Assembly (NCBI RefSeq): GCF_024256385.1 | Contig: NZ_JAMLFW010000004.1 | Location: 62,001 to 126,000 of the forward strand | Source of the DNA: Anatilimnocola floriformis | Lineage (GTDB): Bacteria; Planctomycetota; Planctomycetia; Pirellulales; Pirellulaceae | Length of the DNA stretch: 64,000 bases | Direction of reading: 5' to 3' | Shown here: piece by piece, positions 1 through 6,683 of the stretch | Layout of the letters: every line of letters starts with the position of its first letter | Position numbering within the stretch: position 1 is the stretch's first letter | Notes under the pieces: generated by a model | What the model was told of the DNA's origin: nothing | Databases searched by the model: none | What the model saw: only the letters and a program-made list of their open reading frames with translations | Position numbers and translations under genes: made by a program

Positions 1-1041
1 TCCAGCCCCCTGTAGCGTGGCTCCTGCGGCTCGGCGGCGTGAAGCACTTCCGCTGACCGTGGCCGCTGCCGTGAGCGATGATTTTCCTTTCGCCAGTCGA
101 TGGGCCGAACCGCTCAACGCACTTGAAACCGTCATTGCGGCGGCAGAATATTTCCTCTTGCCGCCGGTCGCTTGAATTGTTCCAGAGCCTGCGAGGGCCG
201 AAGAGCCTTGGGCTTCCAAGTGAGCAGCCGAGGCAATTGTCGCCGAGGCTGTGAGCGCTGCTTGTCCTTTTGCAACTCGATGCCCTGAAACCGTCGTCGA
301 TCCTGAAACCAGCATTGAAGCGGCTGCATGTTGAATACGGTGGGCCGTCTGGGTCATTGTCCCAGTTGCGGACATTGCAGCGGCGGCAGGCTTCGTGGCC
401 GTCGCTTCTGCCGTCAATGATCCTGAGCCGATCAAGTTCGCCTGACCATGGACAATCGCCGTGCAACTCGCCGAGAAAGCCGCAGCGCCGATCATGGTGG
501 CGGCGGAGACCTTTCCCTTGGTCGCTTCTGCACTGCATGAAGCGTTGACCACGATTGCAGCAGCGGCATACTTCACGTTGAGTCCGCTCGCCATCAATGA
601 AGCCGCAGCGGTGAGCGATGCCGCTCCCCTCGCTGATCGACTTGCGGCGGCTGTCAACGTACCGCTCGCAGTCAGGGACGCAGCGCCAAACTTCCCTTGT
701 GATCCGTTGGCACTCATAGTCGCAGCACCGGTCAAAGCTGCCGAACCTTTACCGGACAAGTGAGCGGCACTTGATACGGTCGCAGTACAAGTCAGGGAAC
801 TTGCACCCTTGGCTACCGAATGACCGTTCGCAGATACCGTAGCGGCTGCTGTGATCGATGCAGCGCCGTAACGGACTTTAGAGGCGTTCGACGTGAGAAC
901 GGCGGAAGCCGTGATCGATGCAGAACCTTTAGCAGAAAGGTGTGCCGCACTTGAGACCGTGCCTGATGTTGAAAGGGCTGACGCTGCCTTGGCTGATAGA
1001 TGAGCATTTGAGGCGAGCGAACCGGATACGGTGAGCGATGC
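1..1041 (-). repeat. 60-bp in-frame tandem repeat array
   Basis: The period is exactly 60 bp, visible as recurrent words such as 'gtgagcgatgcc', 'gtgatcgatgca' and 'gcggctgctgtgat' one period apart. Copies have diverged at DNA level but keep the 20-residue protein register, so selection acts on the protein. About 17 copies are seen and the array continues past base 1. Confidence 0.8.
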
Positions 1042-1149
1042 CGCTCCGTCGTAAGTGGTCCCGCCTCCGCCTTCATCCTCTGGGGTGAATCCGAGAATGA
1101 TGTTGCTTAGTTTGGCGTCGTCGCTGCCGAGGATTGAAGTAAAGGCCAT
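1..1149 (-). CDS. Tandem 20-residue repeat virion protein (partial, C-terminus outside window)
   Basis: An uninterrupted frame runs leftward from an ATG at 1149 to the window edge (383 codons seen, no stop). After a unique N-terminus of about 36 residues, the protein is a string of about 17 repeats of exactly 20 residues (60 bp). The loose consensus is ASLTASATVSANAHLSAKG, alternating small and hydrophobic residues and ending in Lys-Gly. The alternation suggests short beta strands of a fibre shaft or beta-solenoid, but that is inference. It is the last visible gene of the late block, after the tail-fibre-like gene, so a tail or fibre protein is likely. The start is set by the CTAAATAC box 3 nt upstream; there is no Shine-Dalgarno site. 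Many overlapping frames here are artefacts of the repeat. Confidence 0.75.
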   Translation of the reverse strand, partial: MAFTSILGSDDAKLSNIILGFTPEDEGGGGTTYDGAASLTVSGSLASNAHLSAKAASALSTSGTVSSAAHLSAKGSASITASAVLTSNASKVRYGAASITAAATVSANGHSVAKGASSLTCTATVSSAAHLSGKGSAALTGAATMSANGSQGKFGAASLTASGTLTAAASRSARGAASLTAAASLMASGLNVKYAAAAIVVNASCSAEATKGKVSAATMIGAAAFSASCTAIVHGQANLIGSGSLTAEATATKPAAAAMSATGTMTQTAHRIQHAAASMLVSGSTTVSGHRVAKGQAALTASATIASAAHLEAQGSSALAGSGTIQATGGKRKYSAAAMTVSSALSGSAHRLAKGKSSLTAAATVSGSASRRRAAGATLQGAG

Positions 1150-1152
1150 GTC

Positions 1153-1160
1153 GTATTTAG
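1153..1160 (-). promoter_or_regulatory. CTAAATAC late box, 3 nt before the ATG at 1149
   Basis: Reads CTAAATAC-GAC-ATG on the coding strand. It lies between the terminator hairpin at 1175-1210 and the repeat-protein gene, so the gene needs its own promoter here. No Shine-Dalgarno site is present. One of eight copies in the late region. Confidence 0.65.
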
Positions 1161-1174
1161 GACGGCCAGCGCAT

Positions 1175-1210
1175 GAAAAAGCCTCTGACTCGTTTCACGA
1201 GCCAGAGGCT
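1175..1210 (-). terminator. Rho-independent terminator after the tail-fibre-like gene
   Basis: A 14-bp stem (1180-1193 with 1197-1210, one G-T type mismatch) and a 3-nt loop, followed on the minus strand by a run of five T (1176-1180). It ends the unit containing the gene at 1237-1662. Confidence 0.75.
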
Positions 1211-1236
1211 GATGTTTGCTTCGATTGATTGAGTCA

Positions 1237-1662
1237 CTAGGCCACGGTCACGGAAATGTCTCCGATTGCGAAAACGAGGCTGTCGCCGTCGTTGATCGTC
1301 TTAGAGCCACCGGTGAGCGTTCCTGAATAGAGCAACACGTTACCGTTAGTAGCGGCATCCACTAATGCGATTCCAACCACCGTCCCGTAGTTGCCACCGC
1401 TCGCTGTGAACGTGATGCTCGCTGCATTCGTGGCCACGCCAGTTGTGCTTGAACCTCTTGTCCAAGTCGCATCAGCAGGAGCGCCAAGACTGTAGCGGGC
1501 GTAACCGCCGCCGCTTGGCTCAACGAGTGTGCTACCTGTGCTTGAGTCCGTGGCCAGCGTCGTAACGAGGGCCAAGTAGATTCCTGAGGGCTTTGAGAAA
1601 GTGCTAGACCTCAGGATGTGGTCGATAACTTTTACTTCGCAATAGTCACTGAAATTGCTCAC
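1237..1662 (-). CDS. Phage tail fibre-like protein (gp80-like)
   Basis: A 141-aa protein. The N-terminus (about residues 1-60) has the pattern of small phage proteins annotated as gp80-like tail fibre proteins: a short helix with 'DHILRSSTFSKP', then 'IYLALVTT'. A Ser/Thr/Gly-rich beta region follows, ending in strands such as 'DSLVFAIGDISVTVA'. The first codon is GTG at 1662, with a weak AGG about 6 nt upstream. It follows the gp10-like gene and precedes a strong terminator. A late box lies 30 nt upstream. The family call rests on sequence resemblance only. Confidence 0.6.
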   Translation of the reverse strand: MSNFSDYCEVKVIDHILRSSTFSKPSGIYLALVTTLATDSSTGSTLVEPSGGGYARYSLGAPADATWTRGSSTTGVATNAASITFTASGGNYGTVVGIALVDAATNGNVLLYSGTLTGGSKTINDGDSLVFAIGDISVTVA

Positions 1663-1669
1663 TGATACC

Positions 1670-1688
1670 TGCCTGAAAAAGGGTTTCA
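1670..1688 (-). other. Short hairpin in the leader of the tail-fibre-like gene
   Basis: CCTGAAA and TTTCAGG form a perfect 7-bp stem around a 5-nt loop. It lies between the late box at 1692-1699 and the GTG start at 1662, so it would be at the 5' end of the message. This is one of only two late units with a real leader. Confidence 0.4.
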
Positions 1689-1691
1689 GGG

Positions 1692-1699
1692 GTATTTAG
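1692..1699 (-). promoter_or_regulatory. CTAAATAC late box upstream of the tail-fibre-like gene
   Basis: Exact copy of the octamer, about 30 nt before the GTG at 1662, so this unit would have a short leader that contains a weak Shine-Dalgarno site and a hairpin. It lies just past the 3' end of the gp10-like gene. Confidence 0.55.
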
Positions 1700-1716
1700 T
1701 GCGAGCGAACAACTTT

Positions 1717-2178
1717 CTAAGCCGCAGTCGCTCCCGATTCTCGGGCCGCTTCTTTGGCTGCTGCGTTAATGCCTTCCTTGATCGTTCTCACCATTGCGGC
1801 GGCAGCGGCTTCCTTCGAGTCGTTGAAACCTTTCTTGATGAACTCTCGGGCCTCGATCTTCGTTTGGCCTTCCTTGTTCTTCGTTCCCCATTCGAGGAAC
1901 CCGCCGTAAAAAGTCGCACCCTGAAATGAGCCTTCGCCCATTTGCACGGAGATGCCTACTCGATCTTTTTTTCTGGCGAGCGTCCGAACTTTCAAGGCTT
2001 TGCGAAGCGCTCCCGTTTCCCCCTTGGGAATCAGGGCCTTGATGGCTTTCTGCGATACCTTCGCACCTTCACGAAACGCCTTCTTGAGAACCTTGTTGAA
2101 AATCTTTTTTTCAAATTCGCCAAGCGCTTTGATGAGTTGCGGGAGTCCTTCGACCTTGATCGTTTGCGGCTTGGTCAT
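1717..2178 (-). CDS. HK97 gp10-like tail completion protein
   Basis: A 153-aa protein with the family pattern. The N-terminal 'KVEGLPQLIKALGEFEKK' helix is followed by a basic Lys-rich region, then 'GGFLEWGTKNK' and a helical Ala/Lys-rich C-terminus. HK97 gp10-type proteins act at the head-tail junction or tail terminus. Its ATG overlaps the stop of the upstream adaptor gene (TAATG), so the two are translationally coupled. The position after connector and adaptor genes is the usual order in this module. Confidence 0.8.
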   Translation of the reverse strand: MTKPQTIKVEGLPQLIKALGEFEKKIFNKVLKKAFREGAKVSQKAIKALIPKGETGALRKALKVRTLARKKDRVGISVQMGEGSFQGATFYGGFLEWGTKNKEGQTKIEAREFIKKGFNDSKEAAAAAMVRTIKEGINAAAKEAARESGATAA

Positions 2179-2519
2179 TAGGTCTCCCCGATGACTTGCA
2201 CTGCCGTGATCGTCGTGCGGTCGATGTCAGGCACGACCGAGACGATGTTGAGAATCTTTGTTCCCAACTTGATGCGATAAGTGGGTAACACATCGAAGCC
2301 GCTACGGAGGGTGATCTGATGCGTAACCTCGGCCTGCAACGACTGAGCGGCGACACGCTCCCCGGCGCTCAATGCTTTGACTTCGGCCCAACGGGTTGAA
2401 ACGGTTTCCCATGTTTCAATCGGGGCGTTCGTCTCGTCGTAGGTCACAACGTCTGCTGGCTTTTGGAACTCAACACGCCAACGCATCGAACCTGTTTCAA
2501 GTCCTAAGCCGTAGCTCAT
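2178..2519 (-). CDS. Head-tail adaptor / joining protein
   Basis: 113 aa from the ATG at 2519. I chose this start because it overlaps the stop of the upstream connector gene in an ATGA junction; an in-frame ATG exists at 2537 inside that gene. The content matches the phage head-tail joining family: 'MRWRVEFQKPADVVTYDETNAP', then 'WAEVKALSAGER', and a closing 'TTITAVQVIGE' strand. It would seal the connector after packaging. It sits between the gp6-like and gp10-like genes, as expected. Confidence 0.75.
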   Translation of the reverse strand: MSYGLGLETGSMRWRVEFQKPADVVTYDETNAPIETWETVSTRWAEVKALSAGERVAAQSLQAEVTHQITLRSGFDVLPTYRIKLGTKILNIVSVVPDIDRTTITAVQVIGET

Positions 2520-3082
2520 GCGTACTGCCCCCAGCATTCGCCCATCAGGAGCGAATCAACGGCCGGAGGCATCGGCCTTGTTCCATCACGATCCCGATAG
2601 CGCCAATCGCAATAGATGCCCATTCCGTCCTTGGTCCTGGCGGGGACTGATGACGATGTAGCGCCGTAACCAGCGATGAACGTAACGACGATGGGCGGGT
2701 CATTTTGACCCCGCACACTTGGCCACATCTGCCCGTATTTGAGCCTGATGACTCCAGGGGTGCAGTCGGTATCGACTGAATAGACGCTCGTGGAAAGCGT
2801 CTGCGTGACGCCATCAGGATCGATGTACGTGATGCTCGTGACGCTTTGCAACGGCGGGCGTGGCAGTTCGATCTCGTAATGGAAGCAATGAAGCTTCAAC
2901 TTCCAAGTGGCGGTAATGAGTTGCCGAGCCTGGAATGTCTCCGCATACTCTCTAGCCGATTGGATGATGCCAGCGATGATCGTGTCCTCAGCCGTGAAGT
3001 CGGATTCAATCCGGCAATAGAGCTTGGCCTCGTCAGTCGTCAGCGGTTCGGCTGCCGGTGGTGTCACTAGCGAACTGCTCAT
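2516..3082 (-). CDS. gp6-like head-tail connector protein
   Basis: 188 aa. The N-terminal helical half ('LTTDEAKLYCRIESDFTAED', 'IIQSAREYAETFQARQL') is typical of the gp6-like DNA packaging/connector family. The C-terminal half holds beta strands such as 'SITYIDPDG' and 'IVVTFIAGYG'. The family forms the ring below the portal. It overlaps the preceding 59-aa gene by 4 bp (ATGA) and the following adaptor by 4 bp. Confidence 0.8.
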   Translation of the reverse strand: MSSSLVTPPAAEPLTTDEAKLYCRIESDFTAEDTIIAGIIQSAREYAETFQARQLITATWKLKLHCFHYEIELPRPPLQSVTSITYIDPDGVTQTLSTSVYSVDTDCTPGVIRLKYGQMWPSVRGQNDPPIVVTFIAGYGATSSSVPARTKDGMGIYCDWRYRDRDGTRPMPPAVDSLLMGECWGQYA

Positions 3083-3258
3083 TCTTCCGCCTTTGGCTTG
3101 CGGCAGTTCGTTCGCTTTGGCTTGGGCTGAGGTTCGACAGCCTTTGCGGCCTTCGCTTCGATGAGTGCCAGCGCCATTGCTTCTGGAAGGTCGGCTTCTT
3201 GGCCCTCGTCGAAACTGCCGACAGCGCCGTGGATTGACTTGATAAGGATTACTCGCAT
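3079..3258 (-). CDS. Small phage protein of unknown function (59 aa)
   Basis: This short frame opens the connector operon. It has an ATG at 3258 and a TGA overlapping the ATG of the connector gene (ATGA). The protein begins MRVILIKSIHG, has an acidic/Ala helix in the middle, and ends in a Lys/Pro-rich tail (KPKRTNCRKPKAEE). Reality is supported by the CTAAATAC box exactly 3 nt before the ATG and by the 4-bp stop/start overlap. I do not recognise a family. Confidence 0.65.
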   Translation of the reverse strand: MRVILIKSIHGAVGSFDEGQEADLPEAMALALIEAKAAKAVEPQPKPKRTNCRKPKAEE

Positions 3259-3261
3259 GGA

Positions 3262-3269
3262 GTATTTAG
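3262..3269 (-). promoter_or_regulatory. CTAAATAC late box, 3 nt before the ATG at 3258
   Basis: Reads CTAAATAC-TCC-ATG. It lies immediately after the terminator at 3284-3311, so it would restart transcription for the connector/adaptor/gp10 operon. The string TAAATACTCC also looks like known extended T4 late promoters. Confidence 0.7.
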
Positions 3270-3283
3270 GTGGGCAGAAACGA

Positions 3284-3311
3284 AAACGCCCTCGGAACTC
3301 CGAGGGCGTTT
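3284..3311 (-). terminator. Rho-independent terminator
   Basis: Perfect 12-bp stem AAACGCCCTCGG / CCGAGGGCGTTT with a 4-nt loop. On the minus strand it runs into TTTTCGTTT. It closes the unit ending with the gene at 3344-3754. Confidence 0.8.
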
Positions 3312-3343
3312 GTTAGCAATCCGTGCGTCGATTCAGCAAGGGA

Positions 3344-3754
3344 CTAGCCACCAAGCGAATCAGCCATCTCCTTGTACGCAGCAAGTGCGGCCTTGGCGTT
3401 CTCCGACGAGCCGCAGGCATCAATGAAGCCGCCGACGCTCTCAATGGCAGCAAGGGCCTTCTTGATGTCGCCGTGCTGTTTGGCGAACGCACCAGCGAGT
3501 CGCAGTTGATCCTTGAACTTCTCAACACTGCTTCCCTTACCGCCGCCGTTTCCTGCCCGAGCGTGGGAGAGAATCGACGAGACGTGCGGGGCGTTAATCT
3601 CCACGCCCTGCTTAGCCAGCGCCTCGGCGATAGCCTTCGGCGTGGCTTCTGGGTTGGCGTTCTTGTAATCCTGCACGATTTGCGCCTTGCTCTTTTCAGC
3701 AGGAGCAGGAGCGGTGACGGAGGGAGCGGCGGACTTGGTGGACTTAGCGGCCAT
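3344..3754 (-). CDS. Phage protein with possible helix-turn-helix domain, unknown role
   Basis: 136 aa, with an Ala/Lys/Ser-rich N-terminal tail. Residues about 22-65 ('KAQIVQDYKNANPEATPKAIAEALAKQG') look like a small helical, possibly winged-helix domain. A Gly-rich linker and a second Ala-rich helical domain follow. The start at 3754 has a weak AAAGG about 9 nt upstream. It lies between the zinc-ribbon-like gene and a terminator inside the structural block. It could be a DNA-binding or minor virion protein; I cannot decide. Confidence 0.6.
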   Translation of the reverse strand: MAAKSTKSAAPSVTAPAPAEKSKAQIVQDYKNANPEATPKAIAEALAKQGVEINAPHVSSILSHARAGNGGGKGSSVEKFKDQLRLAGAFAKQHGDIKKALAAIESVGGFIDACGSSENAKAALAAYKEMADSLGG

Positions 3755-3890
3755 GATTCAGAACCTTTCAGAAAACCGGTTTGCCAGAGCGAAGTTGCTC
3801 GTGACTGCGGGTATCTTGTCGGATCGAAAAATCCTGACTGCACCTCCTTCGGGGTGCATGAAAGATTTTCTCGGAAATAGTCTTTGAGAG

Positions 3891-4193
3891 TCAGCAATCA
3901 GTGTCTTGATGGTGAGTTGGTACTCGCTCACGCTGCATCTGCCGGTAAAGGTGAAGACACATCAAGCAGGCCATTTCCCACGGGTGAGTCTTGACCATCA
4001 CCCTTACGGTTTCGAGCCAACGACGATGACTTTTGCCCATGTAAGAATGTCCTATGTGCCACGCACGGCATTCTTCACAGTGATAGGCGTTCAACACTTT
4101 CTGACAAACACGCTCGCTACTGTAGCCGTGCAACCGGATCACATGCCGCAGCGCTAGTTCCTGAGTGTCGTGCTTGATCTTCTCGCAATTCAT
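3891..4193 (-). CDS. Small Cys/His-rich (zinc-ribbon-like) phage protein
   Basis: 100 aa. A 'YHCEECRAWHIGHSY' core (about residues 37-51) gives a Cys-X2-Cys plus His-X2-His set that could bind zinc. Basic helical regions surround it. The start at 4193 has a strong GGGAGGT site about 4 nt upstream, unlike the late-box genes. A hairpin at 4211-4236 lies just upstream, so expression may depend on read-through from the preceding gene. Role unknown. Confidence 0.6.
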   Translation of the reverse strand: MNCEKIKHDTQELALRHVIRLHGYSSERVCQKVLNAYHCEECRAWHIGHSYMGKSHRRWLETVRVMVKTHPWEMACLMCLHLYRQMQRERVPTHHQDTDC

Positions 4194-4210
4194 TTACCTC
4201 CCTATGAAAC

Positions 4211-4236
4211 TGCCCCGCCGTTCTCACGGCGGGGCA
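4211..4236 (-). terminator. Hairpin between structural gene and zinc-ribbon-like gene
   Basis: Perfect 11-bp GC-rich stem TGCCCCGCCGT / ACGGCGGGGCA with a 4-nt loop. T-richness follows on both strands but is weaker on the minus strand, so it may be a partial terminator allowing read-through. Confidence 0.55.
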
Positions 4237-4268
4237 GTGTGTTTTTCAATATTGATCTGACAGGCCGA

Positions 4269-4730
4269 TTAACCGTAACTGCCTGTCACGAGTTGGCTCG
4301 AAACGAATGCTCGGCCATCAGGCCCAGCAGCGCAAACATAGAACCCGCTCTTGGCGGTGTCCGTGATTTCAAGAGTGAAGACACCTGTTGCGAGAGTCTG
4401 AACTCGCAATGCCTTCTTGGCCGTGTAGGTGCTGAGGACCACGCCGCTTGCTGACTTGTTCGTAACAGTGCCGCTCGCAGTCGTTCCGGTCAGGCCTGCG
4501 CCGGAAGCAGCATCAGAGAGCCACACATCAAGGTGATGAACAGCAGCGGCTGCCGTGTCATCGAGGTCAGCGACCGTGATCGTCACGTTGCTGATGTTGG
4601 ACGAACCTGAGGCGATTGAGAACTTGACCTTGTTCGATGTGCTGTCGCCCTTCACGAGAGAAGAGCCAGCGCCGAACGTCATTCGATTGCCGCCGTTGTC
4701 CTTGTAGATTTTGGGTGCGTAATTTGCCAT
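4269..4730 (-). CDS. Probable capsid decoration or other virion protein
   Basis: 153 aa, with no membrane segment. It has a Gly/Ser/Thr-rich N-terminus, then alternating beta-strand sequence such as 'NVTITVADLDD', 'HHLDVWLSDA', 'ALRVQTLATGVFTLEITD' and 'SGFYVCAAGPDGRAFVSS'. All-beta composition and a place shortly after the capsid gene suggest a head decoration or minor virion protein. That is inference, since no family motif was recognised. The start at 4730 has an AGAGG about 8 nt upstream. Confidence 0.6.
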   Translation of the reverse strand: MANYAPKIYKDNGGNRMTFGAGSSLVKGDSTSNKVKFSIASGSSNISNVTITVADLDDTAAAAVHHLDVWLSDAASGAGLTGTTASGTVTNKSASGVVLSTYTAKKALRVQTLATGVFTLEITDTAKSGFYVCAAGPDGRAFVSSQLVTGSYG

Positions 4731-4776
4731 GAGAAACCTCTTCGCCCGATTGGTTGCAGTGAGCGGAATTGCTCAC

Positions 4777-5211
4777 CTAGTTACGATGAACATCGGAGCG
4801 AGAGTATCTAGTTGGCTGCGAATCAGTTTTCTGATTCACAAGATGTTCATAGAAGCGCTTGTGTGTGTCGTGTACCCGATTGCAATTCCGAAACATCTGC
4901 CGCAGGTGGTTCAGGATGCACGTTGTCATGTAGTTGAAGGCCTTCGGCTTCTTGCCGCTCTTTCCAACAAACGATGGATTGAACCGCTTGCATTTTTGGA
5001 GAGCGACACAAACGCCCTCTTGAAGTGCATCGTCGAAGTCGAGCGACTTGAACTTGAAGCCGACGATGATGTTCTCTGCCAGCACGTAGAAGTAGCGGGC
5101 TAGTTGGTCCTCAAGTTGCTTTGCTTCGCTCGTTCGACCTTCCTTTGTTGCGGCCTGGAATCGTGCGATGGTGTCTTCCAGCGTTGAGTTATCGAGATAG
5201 TCATTGGACAT
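4777..5211 (-). CDS. Sigma-region-2-like protein, candidate gp55-type late sigma factor
   Basis: 144 aa. Residues about 55-110 match the sigma-70 region 2.1/2.2 pattern: 'DFDDALQEGV' (59-67), 'ALQKCKRFNP' (70-79) and 'KAFNYMTTCILNHLRQMFR' (90-108). This order and wording resemble the small late sigma factors of T4-like phages (gp55), which lack region 4 and read only a -10-like TATAAATA box. No region 4 is present here, and no obvious clamp-binding tail. It has a strong AAGGAGG site. It lies directly after the capsid gene terminator, within the block carrying eight CTAAATA boxes. The resemblance is seen by eye; the function is inferred. Confidence 0.6.
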   Translation of the reverse strand: MSNDYLDNSTLEDTIARFQAATKEGRTSEAKQLEDQLARYFYVLAENIIVGFKFKSLDFDDALQEGVCVALQKCKRFNPSFVGKSGKKPKAFNYMTTCILNHLRQMFRNCNRVHDTHKRFYEHLVNQKTDSQPTRYSRSDVHRN

Positions 5212-5230
5212 GGGCCTCCTTGGGAAATGA

Positions 5231-5265
5231 AATCGCCCTCGCCGGTCAGACCGGCGAGGGCGATT
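5231..5265 (-). terminator. Strong hairpin terminator between capsid and sigma-like genes
   Basis: Perfect 15-bp stem (5231-5245 with 5251-5265) and a 5-nt loop, followed on the minus strand by TTTCATTT. Only about 19 nt separate it from the sigma-like start and no late box lies between. The sigma-like gene is therefore probably transcribed by read-through of this hairpin. Confidence 0.75.
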
Positions 5266-5289
5266 GAGTGTTTCGATCTTACGATTGGA

Positions 5290-6522
5290 CTACGCCAACT
5301 TCACACGAGCGAAGGCTTCTTCAATGACTGGCGCACCGTCAAGGTAACGCTCTGCAATGAAGCCGATTTCGCCGGTAGCGGCATAGAGTTCAACCAATCG
5401 TTGAACGTCCATAGTGCCTCGGTCAGCAATCCAGTAATACGAGAAGTCGCCGAAGATACCGACGTACAACCCAGTCGTGAACGTGTTTGGTGCGAAGCCG
5501 CACTCATACACTGCGTTGCCCAACAACGTGTCAGGTTCGCCGAGTTGAACGCTTGGCTGCCAGCAGTAACGACCTTCGCCGTCCTTGAGCTTGCGAGCCA
5601 TTGCGATACCGTCACGGTGGAACATCCACGCAGCACTTTTGCTCTTCCGGTAGACGCCCTTGACCGATGCTTGTGCATTGATCAGACCGTCGTAAGTAAA
5701 GGCTGTCGAAGTGTTGTCAGTGCTTACGTCACGACCGGTGCTGATACCGGAAGCCGAGGCGTAAAACACGCCAAGAGGCTTGCTTGAACCATCACCAGTT
5801 GAAAAGGCATTTTCTTCCGTCTCAGCGAACGTGCGACCGAACTCCTCGGCGACGACATTCTCTGGATCGACAGTTCCAATGTTGAGCAACTTTTTGGTGA
5901 CCTTAACGAGCTTCACAAGTTTGTAAGGCGTCAAGTCACGACGGCTTGGAGTCGCAATTGTGGAATCAGCAGAGCCGATCAACACTTCCGTTGTCCAGGT
6001 TGCGGCGCTCATCTTGGTGAGCGTCGGAGTACCGAGCGATTTGACGTTGCCCAGTGTGCGCTTGGTGGCGAGTTGTCGAATTGGGCAGAGTTCATCAGCG
6101 GTCTTCAAGACCATTGCATTGAACTCAAGCGGTGCGACCAAGTAACCACCGGAGTTGTCGGTGTCAGCGACAAGTCCACGAGTGTCGCCGGTATTCAACC
6201 AGCGGCGGAAGCTGTCCATTGAATCCTTGGAGCTGCGGTCGTTGTTGCGACTGCGGAAGTCAGCAGCGACCTTGCGGCCCTGACTCGACTTCAATTCTTC
6301 CTCGGCCTTTGCGAGTTGCTCTTCTTGAGCGGCTTCGCCGGCCTCACCTGCTTCGATCTCATCGACCTTTTGCTTGAGTGCATCGACCTCGGCCATCATG
6401 GCTTCAAACTGCGACTTCTCATCAGCCGACATGTCACGGTTTTCGGCCTTGTGACGCTCGTGTACTTCACGTGCGTCGTGTACGAGCTTTGCTCGTTGTT
6501 CTCTTATTGCTACGGACTTCAT
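5290..6522 (-). CDS. HK97-fold major capsid protein
   Basis: 410 aa. Residues 1 to about 115 are a charged coiled-coil delta (scaffold) domain: 'REQRAKLVHDAREVHERH', then 'LKQKVDEIEAGE'. From about 125 the protein has the HK97 core hallmarks ('GGYLVAPLEFNAMVLK', 'PIRQLATKR', 'EEFGRTFAETEENAF', 'LLGNAVYECG'). The upstream protease would remove the delta domain. The start at 6522 has a GGAGA site about 5 nt upstream. Between protease and capsid lies a 157-nt leader with a late box at its far end. Confidence 0.92.
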   Translation of the reverse strand: MKSVAIREQRAKLVHDAREVHERHKAENRDMSADEKSQFEAMMAEVDALKQKVDEIEAGEAGEAAQEEQLAKAEEELKSSQGRKVAADFRSRNNDRSSKDSMDSFRRWLNTGDTRGLVADTDNSGGYLVAPLEFNAMVLKTADELCPIRQLATKRTLGNVKSLGTPTLTKMSAATWTTEVLIGSADSTIATPSRRDLTPYKLVKLVKVTKKLLNIGTVDPENVVAEEFGRTFAETEENAFSTGDGSSKPLGVFYASASGISTGRDVSTDNTSTAFTYDGLINAQASVKGVYRKSKSAAWMFHRDGIAMARKLKDGEGRYCWQPSVQLGEPDTLLGNAVYECGFAPNTFTTGLYVGIFGDFSYYWIADRGTMDVQRLVELYAATGEIGFIAERYLDGAPVIEEAFARVKLA

Positions 6523-6675
6523 CGTTCTCCAACTTGTTGCGAAACGGGGAAAGGCAGACTTCTGCCAACGTTGCTTGTGCTCATGCCGTAAACGGTTCGC
6601 CGTCTGGCAAGTTGCGAATCGACTGCATCACAAGCAGCCGAGAGTGAAGGCCGTCGGTAGCGATGGCCTGCGAGA

Positions 6676-6683
6676 GTATTTAG
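6676..6683 (-). promoter_or_regulatory. CTAAATAC late box upstream of the capsid gene
   Basis: Exact octamer overlapping the TAA stop of the protease gene and 153 nt before the capsid ATG. This unit alone would have a long leader plus a good Shine-Dalgarno site, suiting a gene that must be translated at very high level. Confidence 0.6.

Noticed and set aside
270-763. Rightward frames over the repeat array (92 and 100 aa)
   Set aside because: They are shadows of the 60-bp repeat. The leftward frame runs through the whole array without a stop and carries the upstream late box.
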